Below are positions 41,762-51,935 of a stretch of 64,000 bases of DNA, in pieces. Position numbers and translations under genes: made by a program. Numbering within the stretch: the stretch's first letter is position 1; each line of letters begins with the position of its first letter. Source of the stretch: CAXBGS01 sp963975425 (GTDB taxonomy: Bacteria; Planctomycetota; Planctomycetia; Pirellulales; Pirellulaceae). The notes beneath the pieces are model-generated. The model was not told the origin of the DNA. It made no database searches and saw only the letters and a list, made by a program, of their open reading frames with translations. The stretch is from assembly GCA_963975425.1 (NCBI GenBank), contig CAXBGS010000017.1, positions 1 to 64,000 of the forward strand. Direction: 5' to 3'.

Positions 41762-44700
41762 CTATTCCAGCTCAGGTGGGACCGAACCATAGGACCAAGA
41801 CTCCTTGAATTCCGGTGCCTGAGGAAGTTCTGGCACGGGATCGGGTTTCATTTCGTTGGCAAGCTCGATCCCCGTATTCGCCATCAAGCGTCCGGCGGTC
41901 GGCACCAAGTTGCTGTAGCTGGTCATGCGAGTTTCATAGCCGCCGCCGCCGGGGCCGAAAGCGTCTTCGATCGGCACGTATCCGACGCAGGCGTTGGCCA
42001 AGCTAACGGGAAAGGTCATCGGAAAGTCGATGGCCTTTTTTTGGTCGAGTCCATACTGGCAGAAATACTCCGCCGGTGTTGTCACAAAGCAGACCGGCCC
42101 GACCTGGATGGCTTGAATCTCGACGTCGCGTACCGGTTCCTTTTGGATCAGTGCATCCAGTAACACCGTTTCCTTGGCAAAGATCCATTCGGCAGTGTTT
42201 TCGCGAGTCTTGGGCTGACGGACTTTCTGTCGTGCGATCGCAACTCGATCTTTCGAAGGCACCCGGCGCGGAATCTGCAGGATTTTCTGCGAGGCGGCCA
42301 AGGTTGCGTCGTCAGTTTTGCCCATCTGCAACAACTGCTCGACGGCTTCTGCGCCAACTTTTGCACCGACCAGCCGACCGGCAGTTTCGCCGACCATGGG
42401 GAATACTTTGCTATGGTTGTTCGATGTGTTTACATCACCCGATGCGCCCGCCAGGAATACCAATATGACCTGATCACCGAAAGTCGTGCGGATTTGTTGC
42501 TCAAGGTAATAGATGTAATTGGCCGAAATGCCGGGTGGATTGGTCGTCGCGTGGCAAGAAAAGTTGACGACGCACCCCGTCAATTCACCCGCCGCGGACC
42601 AGACGCCAATGACGCCGACGTCGGGGTCGATCGGCCCGGCCGGTTCGATGATGTCAGGATTTCCGGCCCGTGGTGATGTATAGGTTTGGCCGTTTCGCAT
42701 CCGGAATCGTCGGTTGAACGTCACGGAGTCTTCGTATCCTGAACCGAATCCCATTTTCACGTGATCACATCGCTCGTAGGCTTCGACGACGCCGGCAACG
42801 ATTTGATTTTCGACGAGTTCAAGATAGCTCGAATCAGCCATCGTCGATTCTTCGTAAGCAAGGTGTTGTACGAAATCGTCGGCGTGATCGAACTCACCCG
42901 GCAGCAACATTCCGGTGGGCCCGGAGGAATGTGAGTGTGTCGCAGCGATCATAATCGACGACGCGGGGATACCCGTCTCTTGAGCGATCCGTTGTCGCGC
43001 CGCGTGGACTAATGGGCTGCGGACAATCAGCGCATCGACACTGACGAGGGCAACCTGTTGCTGACCGTCGTCAAACACAGCCACGCGAACTTTGCACGGG
43101 TCATGAAACGCGGTGTGGAAATTTTTGAAGTAGTTTCCCGGGCGTTCCATGCCGATTTTTGGCGAGATGTCTTTCTCGGCGAATCCGACGCGAGTCTTAA
43201 CGCGTTTGGCACTCGTGGTCGCGGTATCGCCTGCGACGGCGACGTAGGCCATCACGTCGGCCAGGTCTTGATGGGTGAGCTGTTTTTCAAATCCGTCGGG
43301 CATCAATGATTTACCGGTCGACTTCAGCGTTTCGAGTTCACTGCGCAAGATGGTTTGCGGCTTGTTTTCCTGGTTGATCAGCGTGATGCTGTTGCCAGAC
43401 TCGCTTTTTAGAATTCCGCTAAGTGCTTTGCCGTCTACGGTCAACGCGACATACATAACGTGTTTTGAATCGACCGCCGCACTGGGATCAAGGATCGACG
43501 ACAACAATGATTCGGGACGCTTGTCCGTGATTGACACCAAGTTAGGGCCAATGTCATTTCCAACTCCATCGAGTTGGTGACAGGTTGAGCAGTCTTTTTT
43601 AAAGACTTGACGTCCACGTTCAGGATCACCTTTCATTTTCAAGACGACTTGGTGGTCTTTTACGACTTGTCGGCGGTTCGTATCGAGGGTGCCCGCGAGA
43701 AGTTCAGCCGTTCGATCGCGCTGCTCGCGATTGCCGGTCACCAACAGCGTTTGCAGACTTGCCGAATCGATATCCGATGCAACGACACGCTTCGCAGCAA
43801 TCGCATCGAGCAATGTGGTCAACCATGCCGGTTTGGTGGGCAAGACGCTAAGGATGGACGCGCGAACGCGCGGACTGTGACTGGACCATCGATCCAAAAG
43901 AATGTCCGCGATTTCAGGTGCCGATCGTGTGCCAAGATGCGAAATGACACCCAATTGCACTCCGACAGGGGTCTGCAGTTCAAGCAAGTCGCCCAGGGAC
44001 TCGATGTCCGATTTCTGCGAGTCGTCTTGTCGAGCCATCAACGGCATCGCAATCAACCGTTTTTCGGTTTCGATCTTCGGATCCAGCGTGATCATGCGGG
44101 CGCGATCGATCAGGTTTGCGACGCGTTCTCCGGCAGCTTTACCCTGCGGACCTAACGGCCCGGTGATTTCGTCAAGCGACTTGCCCTGTCGATCGAATGC
44201 GTCCAGTAATCCAGCCAGAGTCCCGAATTGCCACATCAGGGTCGCTTGGTCTTCGGCATCGACAAACTGGTTCAACGAGGTCACGATCGCTTCGTTCTTA
44301 TCCATCGCCGCCGAGAGCGCCAGTAATCGTCCGGCCAAAATGCCCACGTCGGGATCGGATCGTTTTTTAAGAACGATGTGCAAAATCTCTTCGATGTTCG
44401 ACGAGTCGATCGAGCTGATGATTGCAGCGATCATGAAGGAATCGTCGGCGCCGGACATTGCGAGTTTCGCCAGGGCCGGTGCGGTGGACGAATGCTCGTT
44501 CCACTCGCCCAACGAATTCGCTAGTTGCAGTCGAACCTTTTTATCCGGATCGTCGGTCAGTCGAAGTGCCGCAGCACGAACATCGTTTCGTTGTTTGCCG
44601 GCTAGTTCGGCGAGCCGCACGGCGCGGCGACGAACGCCGGGGTGATCGTCCGCCATCGCGGAGACAAGCACTTCGGGCGTTAACGCATCTAGCCCGTCCA

Positions 44701-46189
44701 AGGCGCACAGGGCGTGCAGACGTGCCAGTGGCGACTTGCCTGATAACACTAACGTTTTCAGCATCGTGGCGGATCCGTCATCACCACGTATCAGCAACTG
44801 TTGCTGCGCCAGGTCGCGAACGACGCCGTTGGGCGACTCGAGTGATTCGACCAATTGCTCCGTTGATGCTTGATCGAGTTTCGCGATGCTTCGCGGCGGG
44901 TTGTTCTCTGGATAAATGCGATAGATGCGACCACGTTCGTGTCCGGCGCGATAATGGGGCTCGAGCTCGGCCTTGCCTTCGTCGCTTAGGAATTGCGGAT
45001 GCTCGATGACATAGCGATACAGGTCGACGACCCAGAGGGCACCGTCGGGGCCGGTGCGGACCATGACCGGTCGGCACCATCGGTCCTTTGACGCAAAAAA
45101 GTCAAACACGGGCTCTTTCGGATCGCGCGAAGCGACAAAGCTGACCCCGTCATCACGCAGCACATTGTGCTGGACCAGGTTATGAAAGGGCTCGCAAACA
45201 AACGAGTGTTGACTTTCGTCGGTGGGAAACAGCAACTCGTCGCGGTAAATCATCCCGCTGCAGGCGGACGTAAAGCGGCCTGAGTGTTGTGAGCTGCGGT
45301 AACGCTTTTCGGGTGACTTGGCTGGATACACCTTTGGGTTGCGTGGCATCAGTAGCTGCTGTCGTGAATCAGGAGCCGCAAACAGTGGGTTTCTGCGAAC
45401 GTAGTGGTCTTCCATCACAAAGTGCCAAAGCGGATAGCTATTGACGCTGCCGAACCAATTGCCCCAGTCATCGCGATTGCGGCCAAATTGTGTGGGCCCC
45501 GACTGTGGGAACAGTTGGCCGGAATCAGGGTCAAAACTAAAGTCTCGGCTGCCCAGAGCTACCGCGTTGCCTGTCCGAATTTCTTTGACGTTGGTGTCTT
45601 TGGCTCGTGCCAGGGTGTTTGAACCACTCGCACAATAGATGTGATTGTCCAGCCCCCACCGCAATCCGTTGACTCGCAGTTGTTGGTTATCGGCGGCAAA
45701 ACCTTCCAGTACGACGTTGCGTTCGTCTGCGATGCCGTCACCGGTGGTGTCTCGCAAGAACAGAACTTGGGGTGCGGACGTGACAAAGACACCGTCTCGC
45801 CACGGGAACACGCCGTTGGGGAATCCGATGTCGGCGGCGAATACGACCGATTCGTCGTACTTGCCATCGCCATCGGTGTCACGCAGCGAGCGAATACGGC
45901 CGCCGGGTTGACCCTTTCCATCAATGCCAAGGGGATAATCCGCCATTTCGGCGATCCAAAGTGTTCCGTCGGCACCCCAGTTGATCGCAACGGGGTCTTG
46001 GACCAACGGTTCGGCGGCCACAAGTTCAACGGTGTATCCCTGTCGAACGTGCAGCGCATCCAACGATTCCTGAGGGGATAGAGGTTGCGATTCAAGTGGC
46101 GATTCCTTCGCAACGGCCGATGTCAGTGGCAAGAGGATCACACCAAGTGTGAAAAGGAATCGATGGGCCCCGAGACGGAAAACGTTCAT
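41762..46189 (-). CDS. PVC-type CxxCH protein fused to a neutral-ceramidase-like domain
   Basis: A 1475-residue exported protein. After the signal peptide (RFLFTLGVILLPLTSAVA), residues ~35-400 are the planctomycete membrane-bound dehydrogenase-like propeller (YTVELVAAEPLVQDPVAINW). HEAT-like repeats (about 440-800) follow, then one haem domain, CSTCHQLDGVGNDIGPNL (Cys867). From about 940 the C-terminal third is a neutral/alkaline ceramidase-type domain (VGFAEKDISPKIG; IAATHSHSSGPTGML; VVNFSCHATTNPPG) with the histidines expected of its zinc site. ATG 46189 starts the leader; the in-frame extension to 46681 overlaps the PHP gene antisense-free and looks spurious. It is last in the scavenging operon. 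Confidence 0.88.
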   Translation of the reverse strand: MNVFRLGAHRFLFTLGVILLPLTSAVAKESPLESQPLSPQESLDALHVRQGYTVELVAAEPLVQDPVAINWGADGTLWIAEMADYPLGIDGKGQPGGRIRSLRDTDGDGKYDESVVFAADIGFPNGVFPWRDGVFVTSAPQVLFLRDTTGDGIADERNVVLEGFAADNQQLRVNGLRWGLDNHIYCASGSNTLARAKDTNVKEIRTGNAVALGSRDFSFDPDSGQLFPQSGPTQFGRNRDDWGNWFGSVNSYPLWHFVMEDHYVRRNPLFAAPDSRQQLLMPRNPKVYPAKSPEKRYRSSQHSGRFTSACSGMIYRDELLFPTDESQHSFVCEPFHNLVQHNVLRDDGVSFVASRDPKEPVFDFFASKDRWCRPVMVRTGPDGALWVVDLYRYVIEHPQFLSDEGKAELEPHYRAGHERGRIYRIYPENNPPRSIAKLDQASTEQLVESLESPNGVVRDLAQQQLLIRGDDGSATMLKTLVLSGKSPLARLHALCALDGLDALTPEVLVSAMADDHPGVRRRAVRLAELAGKQRNDVRAAALRLTDDPDKKVRLQLANSLGEWNEHSSTAPALAKLAMSGADDSFMIAAIISSIDSSNIEEILHIVLKKRSDPDVGILAGRLLALSAAMDKNEAIVTSLNQFVDAEDQATLMWQFGTLAGLLDAFDRQGKSLDEITGPLGPQGKAAGERVANLIDRARMITLDPKIETEKRLIAMPLMARQDDSQKSDIESLGDLLELQTPVGVQLGVISHLGTRSAPEIADILLDRWSSHSPRVRASILSVLPTKPAWLTTLLDAIAAKRVVASDIDSASLQTLLVTGNREQRDRTAELLAGTLDTNRRQVVKDHQVVLKMKGDPERGRQVFKKDCSTCHQLDGVGNDIGPNLVSITDKRPESLLSSILDPSAAVDSKHVMYVALTVDGKALSGILKSESGNSITLINQENKPQTILRSELETLKSTGKSLMPDGFEKQLTHQDLADVMAYVAVAGDTATTSAKRVKTRVGFAEKDISPKIGMERPGNYFKNFHTAFHDPCKVRVAVFDDGQQQVALVSVDALIVRSPLVHAARQRIAQETGIPASSIMIAATHSHSSGPTGMLLPGEFDHADDFVQHLAYEESTMADSSYLELVENQIVAGVVEAYERCDHVKMGFGSGYEDSVTFNRRFRMRNGQTYTSPRAGNPDIIEPAGPIDPDVGVIGVWSAAGELTGCVVNFSCHATTNPPGISANYIYYLEQQIRTTFGDQVILVFLAGASGDVNTSNNHSKVFPMVGETAGRLVGAKVGAEAVEQLLQMGKTDDATLAASQKILQIPRRVPSKDRVAIARQKVRQPKTRENTAEWIFAKETVLLDALIQKEPVRDVEIQAIQVGPVCFVTTPAEYFCQYGLDQKKAIDFPMTFPVSLANACVGYVPIEDAFGPGGGGYETRMTSYSNLVPTAGRLMANTGIELANEMKPDPVPELPQAPEFKESWSYGSVPPELE

Positions 46190-46241
46190 GACTGTCTGCT
46201 CATGTTTGTCGGATATCTTGTTTGAAAGCGAAGGGTATGGA

Positions 46242-47774
46242 TCAGTCCGCGTGGTCTCGTACAAAAACCGGTGAAGTCCATGCCCACTGATCATTCTGTT
46301 GACGAACGCGGATGTAATAACTTGCGTCGTCACGGTTGTCGTCGGACCAATGCCCCGCCCAGTGCCACTGATGTTCCAGCGGCGCTCGGTGGAATCGCCA
46401 TGCGGCCGAGTCCATATTGCCGAGATGTCCCGTGCGGGCACCCTGGATAAGCGTTGCGAGCGGGATCGAAACGCTTGTCCCGTTGAAATTCGCCTCAACC
46501 GTCGCTCCACGCGGTGCTTCCACGTGCAAGCACATGCCCTGCATCGCGGGCGTGGAATTATTAGGATTGCCGGCCGAAACGGTTTCGAGCGTGACCGAGC
46601 GGTCGGTCGTTTCGCAGACGCGGCTATTGAAATAACTGGCCACTTCATCCGCTTCACTCGGTGCGACGACTTCCTGTCCACGAAAGCGCGGTTCCACGGC
46701 AGTCACTTGCCCGTCGTTGATTCCCAAAGTGACATTCCAGTTGGTCGTCTTGTTTCGCCCTCCCCAACCGAGTTCGACAAACACTTTCGTTCGAATGATG
46801 TCGCCGTTGTCGATCGCCGCTTGATCCATTTCGTACTGCGAGAACCGTTTGACAAGGATGCCGTCGCGAAGAATATCAACACAGTCAATGGCCCCACCGG
46901 CACGAACATCAAACTGGATGTCGCGACGGTCGCTATGCGGGATGACGGATCCCATGGCCGCATCATTGAGGGCGAACTGAATGTCCATCCGGTCTCCCGT
47001 CAACGCATACATCCGCCGGTTCAGCATCGCGTCCCACACCGATTCGCGGGAAAGATCCTTTGCCCAAATGCCCGTCAGACCGTGTCCGTAACTGCCCGGG
47101 TGAGCGCTGTGGTGGTCTGTCCCGCCCGAGAAACCGAACACACGACCCCGCTGAAGTCCCGCAAGAATTGTGCTGTCGTAATCACTCGGTCCCATCGAAT
47201 GCAGAAACGGTCGCGTGTTGTCATTCGATTCCGAGCAACCGTGCATCGAAAGCATTTCGACGAACGGAGCAAATTCGTCGCTGAACGAGTCCCAGTCGAT
47301 TCCCCGCGTTCCCTTGCGATAGCCGACGTGGTGCGGTTGGGCGATTGAATCCGAACCCTGTTCCCGTAAGCCCCTTAGTTGATCGTGCAGATCATCCAGA
47401 TCCTTGGGGTAAAGGATTTCGCCGGCCAGGTCTTTGTAAAAAATGTTACGGTCGCCGGTGGCGCAAAAGTGAACTTCGAAACCGGGATAGACGATGAACG
47501 AGCCCTCTTTGTTGAACTCTTTTAGTGTCTGCATCATCTTGCCCCAGCCGGATTTCAGCTTCGCAAAACCTTCCTCGTGAAAGTCGATGATGTATTGCGT
47601 GTCAGGTTCGGGCGCCGGCATGTCGGGCCAGTGTGCATGCCCGGTCACGCTGACGAAATCCAGTCGCTCGCGTGCATTGTTCAACGCGTCTTCTAGCGAT
47701 CCATGAGCGTAAGAAATGCCACAGTGATTGTGGATGTCGCCAAAGAATGTCTTGTAAGGTTCGTAACCGTTCAT
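46242..47774 (-). CDS. PHP/DUF3604-like metal-dependent phosphoesterase-type protein
   Basis: A 510-residue protein without signal peptide. The N-terminus TFFGDIHNHCGISYAHGS is the HxH metal motif of PHP-type hydrolases. DFVSVTGHAHWPDM, YPGFEVHFCATGDRN, AQPHHVGYRKG and SGGTDHHSAHPGSY supply further metal ligands. The C-terminal part is beta-rich. It resembles DUF3604-type proteins that occur in catabolic loci; the substrate is unknown. It starts in the 4-bp overlap with the MFS gene and precedes the ceramidase fusion by 52 bp. Confidence 0.85.
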   Translation of the reverse strand: MNGYEPYKTFFGDIHNHCGISYAHGSLEDALNNARERLDFVSVTGHAHWPDMPAPEPDTQYIIDFHEEGFAKLKSGWGKMMQTLKEFNKEGSFIVYPGFEVHFCATGDRNIFYKDLAGEILYPKDLDDLHDQLRGLREQGSDSIAQPHHVGYRKGTRGIDWDSFSDEFAPFVEMLSMHGCSESNDNTRPFLHSMGPSDYDSTILAGLQRGRVFGFSGGTDHHSAHPGSYGHGLTGIWAKDLSRESVWDAMLNRRMYALTGDRMDIQFALNDAAMGSVIPHSDRRDIQFDVRAGGAIDCVDILRDGILVKRFSQYEMDQAAIDNGDIIRTKVFVELGWGGRNKTTNWNVTLGINDGQVTAVEPRFRGQEVVAPSEADEVASYFNSRVCETTDRSVTLETVSAGNPNNSTPAMQGMCLHVEAPRGATVEANFNGTSVSIPLATLIQGARTGHLGNMDSAAWRFHRAPLEHQWHWAGHWSDDNRDDASYYIRVRQQNDQWAWTSPVFVRDHAD

Positions 47775-49072
47775 GTTGTTTGATCTTGAATTTCCAACGT
47801 TTCATCGCGAAAGAAGAGGGCCATGATGATGGCTGCCAGCAAGCCGATGCCTGCCATGAAATACCAATAGCCCTGAAAGCCTTTTTCATCCAGGCTGGTG
47901 CCGGTGGCAAAACGGCTCGCCAAGACGGAGTTTAGCTGTACCGCCATAAACGGACCGATTCCGTAAAATACAAAGTTGTAAACCGATTGCGCTGAGTTTT
48001 TGATGTCCTTGGGCGCGACGCGATCGACATAGATAAAGCAGGTGCCAAAGACAAAGGCATAGCAAATGCCGTGAAACGCTTGTCCGGCGATTTGCATGCC
48101 GATCGGCAGGTCTGTCGTTCCGTGCAACGCAAATCGCGCCGCGAATGCTAGTGCGCCCACGATCAAAATTTTGCGGAAACCGAATCGGGTCAGCAGTCGG
48201 CCCAGGATCGCGTACATCAACAGTTCCATACCCTGCCCGACCGACATGACTGGCATGATGTAGGCGTCGTCGAGCCCGATTACTTTCAGGAAGGATGACA
48301 TTTGCACAAAGTAATTGACGTGCGTCACACTTAGCATCAGAGTGACGATCAACATCACGCAAAATGACGGACGACGAAGCATCGCGAATGCAGCGACTGC
48401 GGCGAAACGTTTCTTTTCTGTCTTCACCGGCGGTGTATCTGGCAACATGAAAAACGCGAAGATGCCATAGCCGATCGCAAGCATTCCCGACCATTGCACC
48501 GACGTCAGCATTTTGGCTGCAACCCGGTCGACGTCGTCACCACGAAAGAATGGCGGCAGCCATTGAAAGCTGACATTCGTTTTCAGCGCGATCAAGGGAA
48601 AGAACCAAGCAACTGATATCCAGCCCACCGTGCTCCACAATCGGACTCCCGCGAATTGTCGCGTCGGGTTGGAAAGGTGACGCATGGCGAGTGCGTTGCA
48701 GATAGCCGCGGCGGGCATGAACAGCATCGCAAAGACGACTGACAACGCCAGCCATGCTGGAAAACTGGTTTGTTGGACGGTGATCAGTTTGACCGTTCCG
48801 CCGCAAACCATTAGCACGCCGAGAAAACGTTGTGCAGAGAAATGGCGGTCAGCGAACTGAGTAATAAACGGAGAACAAATCGCGCCAATCGATGCCGCCA
48901 ATCCAATGATCCAACCAACCTGTGAATCGGTAAACCCCAGCCCGCCTTCGGTCGCAGGATCCGCTTTCAAAAATCGACCCGCAATCGGCAGCCAAAGGCC
49001 GTACACGGCAAACTGCAACGCCATCATGATGCACAGCAGTGGGTAGTGCCGATTCGTTTCGGACGTATTCAT
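47771..49072 (-). CDS. MFS transporter of the nucleoside:H+ symporter type
   Basis: A 433-residue protein with twelve predicted helices. The N-terminal MMALQFAVYGLWLPIAGRFL, AICSPFITQFADRHFSAQRF and GTCFIYVDRVAPKDIKNSAQ segments match the NupG/XapB-like group (PF03825), which import nucleosides or small glycosides by proton symport. The substrate here is likely a degradation product of the locus rather than a nucleoside, judging by the neighbours. Overlaps of 4 bp at both ends couple it to the Gfo/Idh gene upstream and the PHP gene downstream. Confidence 0.88.
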   Translation of the reverse strand: MNTSETNRHYPLLCIMMALQFAVYGLWLPIAGRFLKADPATEGGLGFTDSQVGWIIGLAASIGAICSPFITQFADRHFSAQRFLGVLMVCGGTVKLITVQQTSFPAWLALSVVFAMLFMPAAAICNALAMRHLSNPTRQFAGVRLWSTVGWISVAWFFPLIALKTNVSFQWLPPFFRGDDVDRVAAKMLTSVQWSGMLAIGYGIFAFFMLPDTPPVKTEKKRFAAVAAFAMLRRPSFCVMLIVTLMLSVTHVNYFVQMSSFLKVIGLDDAYIMPVMSVGQGMELLMYAILGRLLTRFGFRKILIVGALAFAARFALHGTTDLPIGMQIAGQAFHGICYAFVFGTCFIYVDRVAPKDIKNSAQSVYNFVFYGIGPFMAVQLNSVLASRFATGTSLDEKGFQGYWYFMAGIGLLAAIIMALFFRDETLEIQDQTT

Positions 49073-50370
49073 GTTTGGATACCGGATTTGGTCGTCGCAG
49101 GTTGAATTCCTTTCATTGCAGGACCGTCCGGCAAATCGCTCATTTGAATGGTCTGCCCGCCGCGATCGATCGACGTCATGGCGGCGATCGTCATCCGCGT
49201 CGCTTCCATGCCATGCCAGCCCGAAACGGGCGGCTGAGCGCCGCGTGCAAATGCCGCCATGTCTTGCACCAGTTTTCTGTCAGCACCAAAGTGCGACGTT
49301 TCAAAGGCTTCGGCGCGGCAAGGGATGATTTCTTTGCGTCGCTCGCCGTAATCAGTGACAAGATCGATTTCACCTCGAAGCCGTGTCAGAATCATTCGCC
49401 CCTTGGTGCCGACCAGTTCCAATGTTTCTTCGTCATCGGACTGTGGCCCATAAACCGTATAAAAGATCGATGCGACGATGCCGTTATCGTATTGGTAATG
49501 AACCGATGCGTGGTCAAAGATGTCGGCGCCAGCCTTGTAGACGCAGTTGTCTTTTCGCTTGAGCGGGTCAAGTTCGTCGTCGTACGATTGGTCGACTGCC
49601 CCACGCATTTGATCCTGCGTGTCGGGACGAACTTGGTTGGCACGGTATGCACAATCCCAGTCGCACTTTGCACAAAACTCAGGTGCGTCGGGCAGTGTCT
49701 TGAACACGTTGCGGCCGCCAAAGGCGTTTGCTTGTTGGCATCGTCCGCCGGCAAACCAGTTGAACACGTCGGTGTAGTGCGACGCCTTATCATTCATCGC
49801 GCCGCCGCTGATCGAACGCGTGCGATGCCAAGTTTGAAAGTAGAAAGCGTACGGCAAGACCGCTCGGATTAGCATCATTTTCAGATCGCCGATCACTCCG
49901 CTTTGCAGCAAGTCGTGTAAGTCGATCCAGGGGCGTTCGTAGCGACGCGTGAAGCCCATGATCATCGGGTTGTCTGATTGATGTTCCGCCGCGTAAATCG
50001 CGACAGCGTCTTCGATCGTATGCGCGATCGGTTTGTCCAAGTATACTTTTTTGCCGGACATTAGCGCTGGGATCGCCGCATCGAGGTGAGACGATGTGGG
50101 GGTCGTGATGACAATCAGGTCAACGTTGTCATCATTAATCAAATCAATCGGGTCGGCATAAAATTTGGGGGCGAAGGCCGTATTGCCTGCCGATTTGGCG
50201 ATCTCATTGACCTCGTCCAACGCAATTTGCATCCGACCGGGCGTCCGGTTGCAAAAAGCCGTGATCGTCATGCCCAGTTCTTTGCCCAGGGTTGCGATTT
50301 GGTGGCCGATACACGTGATGCCGCGGCTGCCGGTTCCTATGATGCCGACACGTATGGGATGCTGATTCAA
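49069..50370 (-). CDS. Gfo/Idh/MocA-family oxidoreductase (cytoplasmic)
   Basis: 433 residues: NAD(P)-binding N-terminus (IRVGIIGTGSRGITCIG), LIVITTPTSSHLDAAIPALM, the sugar-dehydrogenase motif KKVYLDKPIAHT and a C-terminal substrate domain with GGAMNDKASHYTDVFNWFAG. A cysteine cluster (FCAKCDWDCAYR) around residue 233 is unusual and may bind metal. No export signal, so it acts on an imported sugar. First gene of the coupled Gfo/Idh-MFS-PHP set (4-bp overlap with the transporter). Confidence 0.9.
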   Translation of the reverse strand: MNQHPIRVGIIGTGSRGITCIGHQIATLGKELGMTITAFCNRTPGRMQIALDEVNEIAKSAGNTAFAPKFYADPIDLINDDNVDLIVITTPTSSHLDAAIPALMSGKKVYLDKPIAHTIEDAVAIYAAEHQSDNPMIMGFTRRYERPWIDLHDLLQSGVIGDLKMMLIRAVLPYAFYFQTWHRTRSISGGAMNDKASHYTDVFNWFAGGRCQQANAFGGRNVFKTLPDAPEFCAKCDWDCAYRANQVRPDTQDQMRGAVDQSYDDELDPLKRKDNCVYKAGADIFDHASVHYQYDNGIVASIFYTVYGPQSDDEETLELVGTKGRMILTRLRGEIDLVTDYGERRKEIIPCRAEAFETSHFGADRKLVQDMAAFARGAQPPVSGWHGMEATRMTIAAMTSIDRGGQTIQMSDLPDGPAMKGIQPATTKSGIQT

Positions 50371-50508
50371 TGCTCGTTTACTTTCTAGGTTGATTCAAGG
50401 TTCCGCTGCCCACTAGCGAGTTGCCAAGAAGAGAGAGGTCGATGAGATATTTGCGGAATCAACAACGGTGCCGGTTGATTCCGCTGCATGAGTTCGTTTT
50501 CGGGTTGA

Positions 50509-51840
50509 TCAGCTAAGCGTTTGCGCCCACGGTTGTCGGAACGTGGGCTTGATGAATTTGTCCGCTGCGGGGCAATTTGTCGCTCGCATATTAGGTCCGT
50601 CCCAATCGATGGACTGACCGGCGCGGTGTGCTACGGTTCCCGCCAGCACCACTTCGGTCAATCGACCAGCATAGGCAAAGTTTGAAAGCGATTTTGCTTC
50701 ACCGCGAATCGCATGGACCCATTCGGCATGGTTCGGGTTTACCGCATCGACACGTGGGATGGTTTGCGCCGGCGGATCAAAACCGATCGACTTGCCATCG
50801 ACGATCAGTTCGACCGGTTCGTTGTGCGGAAACAAGATTTTTCCTTTCTTGCCGATCAGCAATGTTCCTTGTGGCGGCATGTTCTTTACACCTGCGATCG
50901 TTTTCCATGGCGGCGCCTTGGTGCCGTCGTACCACATGATCGACACAGGTGGTTTGTCACCACGCGCGGGGAACTCGTAATGACAAGCCAGTCCGGCCGG
51001 TGTGCTTTCGGGATGTGGGGCGGGACCATCGGTCGTGATCTTGCTTGGGAAATCCAGGTCCAGCGCCCAGTATGCACAATCGAATAAGTGGCAACCCATG
51101 TCGCCGAGGTTTCCGCCCCCGAAATCCCACCAGCCTCGCCAATCAAAGTGTGCGTAGGCGTCTTTCACGTAAGGTCGCTCAGGTGATGGGCCGAGCCAGA
51201 GGTTCCAGTCGAGCCACTCGGGAACCGGGTCCGATCCTTGCGGGCGATCACCCGGCGAGAACGAGCGTCCCTTGCCCGACCAAATATGAACTTCATCGAC
51301 ATCACCGATCACGCCAGCCTTTACCATTTCGACTACCGTGCGCAGTCGTTCGTCGGCGTGACGTTGATTGCCCATTTGTGTCACGACGCCTTCTTCGGCG
51401 GCGACTTCCGCCATCCGCCTTGCTTCCACGATGCTGCGAGCCAATGGTTTTTCGCAGTACACATGTTTGCCGGCTCGCATCGCTTCGATTCCGATGCATG
51501 CGTGCCAATGGTCGGGTGTCGAAATCGAAACGGCATCGATATCGGATTGCTCACTTAGCATTTCGCGAAAGTTGGTCCATGTCGATGCCGATGTATGATT
51601 GGCCGACGCAGCGGCAAGCCGCTGACGATCAACATCACATAGAGCCGCGACGTTGACCATCGGCGACAAGGCATCCAAGTTCCGAACTCCGCGTCCGGCA
51701 ACTCCAATGAATGCGACGTTTAATTGTTCGTTGGCCGATCGTGGTGCTGCCGCGGCGGGCCAGCGAGACCCGGCGATACCGGTGCCAGCTACGACTCCGG
51801 CAGCGGCCGATTTCAAGAAACGTCTACGTGTTTGAGTCAT
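50509..51840 (-). CDS. Tat-exported Gfo/Idh/MocA-family oxidoreductase
   Basis: A 443-residue protein starting MTQTRRRFLKSAAAGVVAGT, a twin-arginine leader, so the folded cofactor-loaded enzyme is exported. NVAFIGVAGRGVRNLDALSP binds NAD(P), and KHVYCEKPLARSIVEARRM carries the catalytic lysine. The second domain includes WRGWWDFGGGNLGDMGCHLF, typical of planctomycete paralogues. These may oxidise or cleave glycosides with tightly bound cofactor. It lies 95 bp downstream of the CxxCH gene and 138 bp before the next oxidoreductase, all on the minus strand. Confidence 0.92.
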   Translation of the reverse strand: MTQTRRRFLKSAAAGVVAGTGIAGSRWPAAAAPRSANEQLNVAFIGVAGRGVRNLDALSPMVNVAALCDVDRQRLAAASANHTSASTWTNFREMLSEQSDIDAVSISTPDHWHACIGIEAMRAGKHVYCEKPLARSIVEARRMAEVAAEEGVVTQMGNQRHADERLRTVVEMVKAGVIGDVDEVHIWSGKGRSFSPGDRPQGSDPVPEWLDWNLWLGPSPERPYVKDAYAHFDWRGWWDFGGGNLGDMGCHLFDCAYWALDLDFPSKITTDGPAPHPESTPAGLACHYEFPARGDKPPVSIMWYDGTKAPPWKTIAGVKNMPPQGTLLIGKKGKILFPHNEPVELIVDGKSIGFDPPAQTIPRVDAVNPNHAEWVHAIRGEAKSLSNFAYAGRLTEVVLAGTVAHRAGQSIDWDGPNMRATNCPAADKFIKPTFRQPWAQTLS

Positions 51841-51935
51841 TGATGAAATCCTGGGCTTGATGGTGGGCTAGGAGTGGGTAAACCGGTTTTTGACAGGATT
51901 GGTTGGATTCGACCGGCCTTGGTCTTCGCGGCGCG

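Noticed and set aside
46299..47348. 349-residue plus-strand ORF opposite the PHP-like gene
   Set aside because: Antisense to the metal-binding motifs of the PHP-like protein, with no family resemblance.
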